Below, piece after piece: positions 9,623-15,662 of a stretch of 64,000 bases of DNA (its first letter is position 1; each line of letters begins with the position of its first letter). Origin of the DNA: Oecophyllibacter saccharovorans (GTDB lineage Bacteria > Pseudomonadota > Alphaproteobacteria > Acetobacterales > Acetobacteraceae). The position numbers and the translations under genes were made by a program. Location: contig NZ_CP038143.1 of NCBI RefSeq assembly GCF_006542375.1, positions 806,001-870,000 on the forward strand, written 5' to 3'. Under the pieces are notes generated by a model, which ran no database searches, was not told the DNA's origin, and saw nothing but the letters and a program-made list of their open reading frames with translations.

Positions 9623-10525
9623 ATGACGATTGCAGTCCCCCAGGAAACTGAAAAAGCCCCGGCCGACATTGCCGCGCCCGCGCCTGGCCATGAACCCGTT
9701 GGCGGCACGCCCCCGGCGCAGGCGCAGAAGGGCACGGTGCCGCGCATCCGCATCCGCGGTCTGTGCAAGACCTTCGGCAGTCATGTCGTGCTGGACGGGG
9801 TCGATCTTGACGTCTGGCCCGGGGAATCCCTAGTGGTCATCGGCGGTTCAGGCACCGGCAAATCCGTGCTGCTGCGCAGCATTCTCGGCCTGCTGACCCC
9901 TGATGAAGGCAGCATCGAGATCGACGGGGTGGATATCCTCACCGCCCCTGCCGAGGAACGCGAGAAATGCCTGCAGCAGATCGGCATGCTGTTTCAGAAT
10001 GCTGCCCTGTTCGACAGCATGAGCGTGCTCGACAACATCCTCTTCGGCCTGCGGGCCAAAGCGCCGCAGACACGCAAGCTGCCCCTGCCCCGCCAACGAC
10101 AGGAGGCGCTGGAACTCCTGGCGCAGGTCGGGCTGGGGGCAAGCGTCGGGGACCTGATGCCTGCCGAACTTTCGGGCGGCATGCAGAAACGCGTCGGCCT
10201 CGCCCGTTCCCTGGCCGGTCGTCCGAGCATCCAGCTTTTTGACGAACCCACCACAGGGCTGGACCCGATCATGAGCTCGGTCATCAACCGGCTGATCGTC
10301 GATTGCGTCAAGCGCCTGGGTGCCACGGCCATCACTATCACCCACGACATGGAATCAGCCCAGGTCATCGGCACGCGCGCCGCCATGCTCTATGAAGGCA
10401 GGATCATCTGGAGCGGCCCGGCTGACAGGCTGATGGACTCAGGCAATCCTGTCGTGGAACAGTTCACCCATGGCTGGCTCAAGGGACCGATCAAGATCGA
10501 CTATCCCCTGCCGCTTTCCTCCTGA
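9623..10525 (+). CDS. mlaF: MlaF-family phospholipid ABC transporter ATPase
   Basis: The product has 300 residues from ATG 9623, with a GATGAGGA-type ribosome site just upstream. Walker A GGSGTGKS lies at 74-81, the Q-loop follows (GMLFQNAALFDS), then the signature LSGGMQKRVG, Walker B with QLFDEPTTGLDP, and the switch histidine in ITITHDM. The text around the Q-loop is typical of MlaF and distinguishes it from other importers. The first ~38 residues are an Ala/Pro-rich extension not usual in MlaF; the domain proper starts at RIRIRGLCKTFG. It partners with MlaE directly upstream; a small 70-residue gene follows. Confidence 0.92.
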   Translation: MTIAVPQETEKAPADIAAPAPGHEPVGGTPPAQAQKGTVPRIRIRGLCKTFGSHVVLDGVDLDVWPGESLVVIGGSGTGKSVLLRSILGLLTPDEGSIEIDGVDILTAPAEEREKCLQQIGMLFQNAALFDSMSVLDNILFGLRAKAPQTRKLPLPRQRQEALELLAQVGLGASVGDLMPAELSGGMQKRVGLARSLAGRPSIQLFDEPTTGLDPIMSSVINRLIVDCVKRLGATAITITHDMESAQVIGTRAAMLYEGRIIWSGPADRLMDSGNPVVEQFTHGWLKGPIKIDYPLPLSS

Positions 10526-10558
10526 ACCGTTTTTCATGTTTTCTGAAAGGACCTCCCC

Positions 10559-10771
10559 ATGAGCACGCCCGAGCTTGAAAATGCCCTCACCCGTCTCTAC
10601 ATCACCGCCATCGGCAAGGCCCTGGTCAAGAAGGGCGTGCTGAGCATCGAGGACATCACGAGCGAGATGAGCGGCATCCGGCAGGAGTTCGAGGGCCGGC
10701 CTGATTCCCGCCTCCAGGAGATCGCCACCTCCGTCGGTGATCTCATCAATGCCGTCCAGAGCTGGAAGTAA
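10559..10771 (+). CDS. Small conserved-looking protein of unknown function downstream of mlaF
   Basis: The product has 70 residues from ATG 10559, preceded by AAAGGACC (an acceptable ribosome site), 33 bases after mlaF. The composition is that of a soluble, mostly helical protein: amphipathic helices are predicted by eye at ~3-25 (ENALTRLYITAIGKALVKKG) and ~28-68. There is no signal peptide, Cys or metal motif. I do not recognise a family. Its close spacing to mlaEF suggests co-expression, and it could be a small accessory or regulatory subunit, but nothing in the sequence proves this. Confidence 0.7.
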   Translation: MSTPELENALTRLYITAIGKALVKKGVLSIEDITSEMSGIRQEFEGRPDSRLQEIATSVGDLINAVQSWK

Positions 10772-10884
10772 TGCGGAGCTCTGCAGGCGGCAATCAGCCA
10801 TTGACGCCTTCACGCCCCGGTTTTCAAAGCAGAAAAGCTGCTCTCTCCTCCATTTCAAATTCATTTTCTGAAAGATTAGTTTCC

Positions 10885-11076
10885 ATGGCCACTGAACACG
10901 ATCGCAACCATCGCCCTGAGCACCTGCACGGCCACACGAACAACACGCAGCGCAAGCAGACAGAGCGCGAAGAAGCCTGCGCCTGCCACTGCCCTGCTGC
11001 GGGCGGCACGGGCACCTGCACCTGCGGCGCCCACTGCGACTGTGGCGCTGACTGCAGCTGCAAGGCTGCCGCCTGA
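10885..11076 (+). CDS. Cys-rich metallothionein-like peptide
   Basis: The product has 63 residues from ATG 10885 (MATEHDRNHRPEH). The N-terminal half is hydrophilic and His-rich; the C-terminal half has nine cysteines in CxC-type spacing (CACHC, CTC, CDC, CSC) with interspersed His and Gly. Density and spacing resemble bacterial metallothionein-like metal-thiolate proteins that bind Zn(II), Cd(II) or Cu(I) in the cytoplasm. There is no signal peptide. The same frame stays open upstream to 10771, but that extension starts at the stop of the previous gene and has no family-like sequence, so the inner ATG is preferred although its ribosome site is weak. A strong hairpin follows. The function is inferred from composition alone. 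Confidence 0.6.
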   Translation: MATEHDRNHRPEHLHGHTNNTQRKQTEREEACACHCPAAGGTGTCTCGAHCDCGADCSCKAAA

Positions 11077-11082
11077 CCGGGC

Positions 11083-11107
11083 GAAACCTCTCTCAATAAG
11101 AGGTTTC
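11083..11107 (+). terminator. Stem-loop after the Cys-rich gene
   Basis: GAAACCTCT (11083-11091) and AGAGGTTTC (11099-11107) form a 9-base perfect stem with a 7-base loop, seven bases after the stop codon. Only AATAA follows, not a long T-run. Confidence 0.55.
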
Positions 11108-11138
11108 AATAACGGGCAGAGTGTGGTCATGAAGGGTC

Positions 11139-12572
11139 ATGGCCAGGAAACCGATCACCCGCTTCGTCTGCACCCAGTGCCAGGCCGTTTTTCCGAAATG
11201 GAACGGGCGCTGTGATGTCTGCGGCGAATGGAACACGCTGGAAGAAGAGACCGTCAGCGCCACGCCCAACCGCCCCCAGGGGGGTGCCGGCGCAGCGGCA
11301 GGCAGGCCCGGTCGGCTGGTCACGACACGGCTGGACGGCAACGCCACCCCTCCGGCACGGATCGAAACCGGCATGGCTGAGCTCAACCGCGTGCTGGGCA
11401 GCGGCCTGGTGCCGGGCTCGGTGGTGCTGGTCGGCGGTGATCCGGGTATCGGCAAGTCGACACTGATGCTGCAGACCACCTGTGCCCTGGCCCGCAGCGG
11501 CCATGACGTGCTGTATGTCTCAGGTGAAGAGGCGATCGACCAGATCCGCCTGCGTGCCCGCAGACTGGAGCTGGACGGGGACCCCAAGACCCTGGAGCGG
11601 CTGGAGCTTGCTGCCTCCATCAATGTTGCCGACATCGCCGCCTCTCTGGAGGAGGTCAAAAGCCGCAAGGTCGTGGTGATCGATTCGATCCAGACCATGT
11701 GGCTGGAAGGCGTTTCAGGCGCGCCCGGCTCGGTCAGCCAGGTGCGCAGCTGCGCTTTCGAACTCATCCGGCTGGCCAAGACCCAGGGATTCGCCCTGGT
11801 CCTGATCGGCCATGTGACCAAGGAGGGAGCGCTGGCAGGCCCGCGCGTGCTGGAGCACATGGTGGACGCCGTGCTGTATTTCGAGGGCGACCGCGGCCAC
11901 CAGTTCCGCATCCTGCGCGCTGCCAAGAACCGCTTCGGTGCGACCGATGAGATCGGCGTGTTCGCCATGACCGATGCAGGCCTGCGTGAAGTGCCCAATC
12001 CCTCAGCCCTCTTCCTGGCTGAAAGACGTGGCAACATTGCGGGGTCGGCTGTTTTCGCCGGTCTGGAAGGCACGCGCCCGGTCCTGCTGGAGATCCAGGT
12101 CCTGCTTTCAGCCAAATCAGGCGATGGGGCAGCACGCCGCGCCGTGCTGGGCTGGGACAGCGCGCGGCTGAACATGATTCTGGCCGTGCTGGAAGCGCGC
12201 TGCGGGCTGAAGCTCGCTTCGATGGACGTGCACCTGAACGTGACAGGCGGGTTGCGCATCAATGAGCCTGCAGCTGATCTGGCGGTGGCTGCAGCGCTGA
12301 TCTCAGCTGCCACCGGCCAGCCGACCGATCCCAACACGGCCTATTTCGGCGAAATTGGTCTCTCAGGTGAGATCCGCCAGGTGCCCCAGACCGGGCTGCG
12401 CCTCAAGGAGATGGCCAAGCTCGGCTTCAGAACGGCACTGCTTCCCCGCCATGTCGGCAGTGCCAGCGCCCGCCCCAAAGCCCCTGAAGGCCTGCAGCTG
12501 GAAGAGCTGGGCCATCTGGCCGATCTGATGAAAAAATTCGCCTCTCCGGCAAAAAAATCCGCAGAAGCCTGA
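11139..12572 (+). CDS. radA: DNA repair protein RadA
   Basis: The product has 477 residues from ATG 11139. RadA is a RecA-like ATPase and branch-migration helicase that processes recombination intermediates. Visible domains are an N-terminal C4 zinc finger (Cys11, Cys14, Cys25, Cys28), Walker A GGDPGIGKST at ~99-108, the RadA-specific AAKNRFG motif near 265, and a C-terminal Lon-protease-like domain (LNVTGGLRINEPAADLAVA, GEIGLSGEIRQV). Length is usual for the family (~450-480). It stands alone, with a hairpin before it and bacterioferritin after it on the same strand. Confidence 0.96.
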   Translation: MARKPITRFVCTQCQAVFPKWNGRCDVCGEWNTLEEETVSATPNRPQGGAGAAAGRPGRLVTTRLDGNATPPARIETGMAELNRVLGSGLVPGSVVLVGGDPGIGKSTLMLQTTCALARSGHDVLYVSGEEAIDQIRLRARRLELDGDPKTLERLELAASINVADIAASLEEVKSRKVVVIDSIQTMWLEGVSGAPGSVSQVRSCAFELIRLAKTQGFALVLIGHVTKEGALAGPRVLEHMVDAVLYFEGDRGHQFRILRAAKNRFGATDEIGVFAMTDAGLREVPNPSALFLAERRGNIAGSAVFAGLEGTRPVLLEIQVLLSAKSGDGAARRAVLGWDSARLNMILAVLEARCGLKLASMDVHLNVTGGLRINEPAADLAVAAALISAATGQPTDPNTAYFGEIGLSGEIRQVPQTGLRLKEMAKLGFRTALLPRHVGSASARPKAPEGLQLEELGHLADLMKKFASPAKKSAEA

Positions 12573-12763
12573 AAGGCGCTTCTCTCACCCGGTTTCCCGC
12601 CTTGCGGCGGCAGGCAGGCTGTTTGGTGTTCCTGAAGGGCGATGTTATCCTGGGGAGAAACCCCCAGGCATAAAAGCGCCTGAAGAGCCTGCTTCCCACA
12701 GCCGGCGCCTCTGGCTTCACGCCTTGCCGCAACCCCCTCACTATCACGACAGGAACCACGTTC

Positions 12764-13270
12764 ATGACTTCCCAGCCCGCCGGTCGCGTCAAGGACCAGA
12801 AGGTCATCGACTATCTCAATCAGCAGCTGACCAACGAGCTGACAGCCATCAATCAGTATTTCCTCCACGCCCGGACCCTGCAGCACTGGGGCGTGACCCT
12901 TCTGGGCAAGAAGGAGTATGAGGAATCCATCGAGGAGATGCAGCATGCCGACTGGCTGACCAAGCGCATTCTCTATCTCGGCGGCCTGCCAAACCTCCAG
13001 AAGATCGGGGGCCTTCTGCTCGGCCAGAACGTGCAGGAGATCCTGGAATGCGACCTGAAGCTGGAAGTGCAGGCCATGGCCAGCCTGCGCGAGGCGATCG
13101 CCTATTGCGAATCCGTGCGTGATTACGTTTCGCGCGATCTGCTGGTCAAAATCCTCGCCAATGAGGAAGAGCACGAAGACTTCATCGACGCCCAGCTCGA
13201 TCTCATCAAGCTGGTCGGCATTGAGCGCTACATCACTCTGAACTCTGCCCCAGCGCCTGAAAGCATCTAA
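12764..13270 (+). CDS. bfr: Bacterioferritin
   Basis: The product has 168 residues from ATG 12764; about seven extra N-terminal residues precede the usual start. It stores iron as a ferric mineral in a 24-subunit cytoplasmic cage. All ferroxidase ligands of the E. coli protein are present when offset by seven: Glu25, Glu58, His61, Glu101, Glu134 and His137. The haem ligand corresponds to Met59 in EEMQHAD, so it should bind haem at subunit dimers. The iron-release partner bfd lies 1.3 kb downstream on the opposite strand. A strong terminator follows. Confidence 0.96.
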   Translation: MTSQPAGRVKDQKVIDYLNQQLTNELTAINQYFLHARTLQHWGVTLLGKKEYEESIEEMQHADWLTKRILYLGGLPNLQKIGGLLLGQNVQEILECDLKLEVQAMASLREAIAYCESVRDYVSRDLLVKILANEEEHEDFIDAQLDLIKLVGIERYITLNSAPAPESI

Positions 13271-13318
13271 AACGCGCGTGACTCCGGCCCTGCCTGGGCG
13301 GCAGGCCAGACTCGAAAT

Positions 13319-13370
13319 AAAACTCCGGCTCTGCCACTTCAGACGTGGCGGGACCGGAGTTTTTTCTTTT
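13319..13370 (+). terminator. Intrinsic terminator of bfr
   Basis: AAAACTCCGG (13319-13328) pairs with CCGGAGTTTT (from 13354), with an inner GCCAC/GTGGC stem, followed by a T-rich run ending in TTTTTCTTTT. Confidence 0.85.
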
Positions 13371-13693
13371 TGTGACACTGAAAACCGCTCTTCTGACGCA
13401 GTCTTCCTCAACCGTCTCAGTGCTGACAGAAAACTCTGTTGCCAGGATTTTTTCAGCGGAAAACCTGGGTTTTCTGATGGGCGTTTCTGGGGCAGCACCC
13501 GTTCGCCTCACACGTCATACAGCCCCTGTCCGGTATCGTTTCCAACACTAGGGGCCTTAAAAGTGCCTTCTTGCCTGCCGGCCCCACAATCCACACTCTC
13601 TTTTCCATAACCCCGCTTTTGCAGCGGGACCCCAGGCTCACGGCACCCCTGCTTCACCCCAAGGGCCTGACACAGCTGAACAGAAGGAAGAGA
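13371..13693. other. Intergenic stretch between bfr and the SnoaL-like gene
   Basis: About 320 bases without a convincing gene. Short open frames are present on both strands, but none has a ribosome site or a plausible product. The last ~15 bases hold the ribosome site (AAGGAAGAG) of the next gene. I see no RNA gene. Confidence 0.5.
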
Positions 13694-14098
13694 ATGATGA
13701 CTGACACTGCCCGGAAAACTGTGGAGAACTGGTATGCGACCGGCAATACCGACCTGCTGGCCGATGACATTCTCTGGGAGGTTCTGCCTACCTTTCCCGA
13801 GGGAGGCCGCTACGAGGGTCGCAAAGCCGTTGTGGAGACCTTCGTTCCCAAGGTCATGACGCATTTTTCAGAATACGAGGCACATCCGCACAGCTTCATG
13901 GTTGATGGCAATGTCGTCGCCACAACGGGCGTCTATCACGTGCGGACAAAAAAAGACCCGTCAGGCGAAGACCGCGCGGGCGATATTACTTTTGCACATT
14001 TCTGGACCGTGAAAAACGGTAAGATTGCCGCCCTGCACCAGGTCGCCGATACCGCCACAGCGCAGAAACTTCTCCAGACCGGGGAGCAGGCAGCATGA
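13694..14098 (+). CDS. SnoaL-like / NTF2-fold protein
   Basis: The product has 134 residues from ATG 13694, preceded by AAGGAAGAG. The pattern (TARKTVENWYATGNTDLL, DDILWEV, PEGGRYEGRKAVV, then strands ending in FWTVKNGKIAALHQV) is that of the SnoaL/NTF2-like superfamily of small cone-shaped proteins, which act as isomerases, hydrolases or ligand carriers. The catalytic residues vary between families, so the reaction cannot be read from sequence. Its stop overlaps the start of a cupin gene (ATGA), implying translational coupling and a shared pathway. No signal peptide. Confidence 0.75.
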   Translation: MMTDTARKTVENWYATGNTDLLADDILWEVLPTFPEGGRYEGRKAVVETFVPKVMTHFSEYEAHPHSFMVDGNVVATTGVYHVRTKKDPSGEDRAGDITFAHFWTVKNGKIAALHQVADTATAQKLLQTGEQAA

Positions 14099-14532
14099 TC
14101 GAAGAAGAACACCTGATGACCCTGAATCCCTCGGTGGATGGGCGCTTCGACCTCAACAGGATCGCCGCCGCCTTTCCCGAGACAGCGGACACGATGCTTC
14201 TGGACACCTATCTGACCGACAAGCCGGAAGCCAGCATCCGGGTCTTCCGGATCTACCGCGACGTTCCACCACATTACCACACTCAGTGCGCCGAAGTCCT
14301 TCACGTCCTGTCAGGCGAGGGAACGTTCTGGATGGGTGATCCGGCCACTGAAGCGCCCTTTGCGCCGGGCCATCTGCTCGTCTTTCCGAAGCGCATGGTG
14401 CACGCCCTGCCCCGCATCATACGTGACCCGGTCATCTTCCTGGCCATCGACACGCCCCGGCGCGCGCCCGATGACGTGGTTTTCGTCAATCCGGCTGACG
14501 GCACGCCTGAAGGTTTCATTGCCAGCATCTGA
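14095..14532 (+). CDS. Cupin-domain protein
   Basis: The product has 145 residues from ATG 14095, overlapping the previous stop by four bases. Cupin motif 1 is visible as HYHTQCAEVLHVLSGEGTFW (His, His and Glu metal ligands) and motif 2 as PGHLLVFPKRMVHALPR (third His). Such single-domain cupins bind a divalent metal and act as dioxygenases, isomerases or sensors of small acids. Coupling with the SnoaL-like protein suggests they act on the same small molecule; which one is unknown. Confidence 0.8.
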   Translation: MIEEEHLMTLNPSVDGRFDLNRIAAAFPETADTMLLDTYLTDKPEASIRVFRIYRDVPPHYHTQCAEVLHVLSGEGTFWMGDPATEAPFAPGHLLVFPKRMVHALPRIIRDPVIFLAIDTPRRAPDDVVFVNPADGTPEGFIASI

Positions 14533-14585
14533 GGCTTCCGGACCTTTCCTGACGTCAGCGGAGATAACTCCACAGAGGCTGACAA

Positions 14586-14843
14586 TCAGGGCAATGACGC
14601 TACCGGGGTCACGGGCGCACATGCCGCAGCCGCGCAGGTTTCAGGGCCGTCAAGGTCCGGCGGACAGCCGGTTATGCCCTCGACCCCGCTTTCCTTCAGC
14701 AACCGGCAGATCTGGCGCGTGCATTTTCCGCAATCGGCCTGGCATTTTTTATGCGCATAGACGGCTGACGGACGGCGCGCGCCAGCCGCGATGGCGGCGG
14801 TAACATCCTTGTCCGACAGGACATTGCAGGAACAGACAATCAT
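14586..14843 (-). CDS. bfd: Bacterioferritin-associated ferredoxin
   Basis: The product has 85 residues from ATG 14843. Cys4-x-Cys6 and Cys38-x2-Cys41 match the [2Fe-2S] ligands of Bfd, the ferredoxin that docks on bacterioferritin and passes electrons to the stored ferric core to release iron. The C-terminus is extended by about 20 residues with two extra cysteines (GCP and ETCAAAAC), beyond the usual ~64-residue length. A 7-1-7 palindrome fitting a Fur operator lies 62-76 bases upstream of the start, matching the known iron-starvation induction of bfd. bfr is 1.3 kb away on the other strand. Confidence 0.9.
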   Translation of the reverse strand: MIVCSCNVLSDKDVTAAIAAGARRPSAVYAHKKCQADCGKCTRQICRLLKESGVEGITGCPPDLDGPETCAAAACAPVTPVASLP

Positions 14844-14904
14844 ATACAGGCACTGATTTGCGAAAAGTCCGGGAGAACCCCGAGAACAGAATAAGAATTC
14901 TAAT

Positions 14905-14919
14905 TGAGAATTATTCTCA
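14905..14919. promoter_or_regulatory. Fur-type operator (7-1-7 palindrome) upstream of bfd
   Basis: TGAGAAT-T-ATTCTCA is a perfect 7-1-7 inverted repeat, differing from the Fur consensus TGATAAT-N-ATTATCA at one base per arm. It lies in an AT-rich island in an otherwise GC-rich region, within the likely bfd promoter. A further, weaker GAATTCTAATTGAGAAT repeat overlaps it on the left, as in arrays of overlapping Fur sites. Confidence 0.7.
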
Positions 14920-14942
14920 TATGCATGAAATCAAGCTTAAAG

Positions 14943-15536
14943 TCAAGCTTTTTCCACCGCTCGCAGCTGCTGCTGGCCGCGTGTCAGATCACGCAGCCAG
15001 GCTGACAATTCCTCAGTGCATTCCAGCGGCACGCCCAGCAGCATCTCAGCTCCGCTGGCGCCGAACGTGCAGTCAGCCACCTCCACCTGCCACTGGCCCA
15101 GTCTGGCACTGACTTCCCCATGCAGGGAGAAGGGGCAGTGAAAGCGCCACCAGCTGCGCGGCACGTAAAGCGTCTTGGCAGCCTCCCGCAGGCAGACTGC
15201 AGCCGCCCCTCCATAGGCGCGCACCAACCCGCCGCCGCCAAGCTTGACCCCGCCGAACCAGCGCGTCACGACCACCATCACCCCGTCCACGTCCTGGCCC
15301 TCAATGGCCGATAGGATGGGGCGCCCTGCCGTCCCTCCCGGCTCCCCGTCGTCACTGGTGCGGAAATTCTGGCCGATCCTGAAAGCCCAGCAATTATGCG
15401 TGGCCTCCGCCACACGGACTTCAGCCAGAAAAGCCAGCGCCTCCTCCGCTGAGCTGACCGGCGCTGCACGCGCGCGGAACACGCTGCCTTTCACCACGCT
15501 TTCACGGCCGGCCGGGCCATCCAGCGTCCAGCTCAT
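14943..15536 (-). CDS. YigZ/IMPACT-family protein
   Basis: The product has 197 residues from ATG 15536, which has AGGGAGG close upstream on the minus strand. IMPACT-domain landmarks are clear: KGSVF near the start, ATHNCWAFRIG, the DDGEPGGTAGRPIL block, VVVTRWFGGVKLGGGGLVRAY. The family has an N-terminal domain with a ribosomal-protein S5-like fold and a C-terminal ferredoxin-like domain; its molecular role in bacteria is poorly defined (proposed proline dipeptidase or translation links). Start and length are normal. Confidence 0.88.
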   Translation of the reverse strand: MSWTLDGPAGRESVVKGSVFRARAAPVSSAEEALAFLAEVRVAEATHNCWAFRIGQNFRTSDDGEPGGTAGRPILSAIEGQDVDGVMVVVTRWFGGVKLGGGGLVRAYGGAAAVCLREAAKTLYVPRSWWRFHCPFSLHGEVSARLGQWQVEVADCTFGASGAEMLLGVPLECTEELSAWLRDLTRGQQQLRAVEKA

Positions 15537-15662
15537 CGTCCCTCCCTTTCCTTACCTGTCTGCCCATCTGTCTGTCAGGCGCGTTTCCGCAGAAGTTCTC
15601 GGGTGTTTTTCCGCGCTGCCGGGGATGGCAAAACCCGCCCCACCCCACTAAAATCCTCTGCC

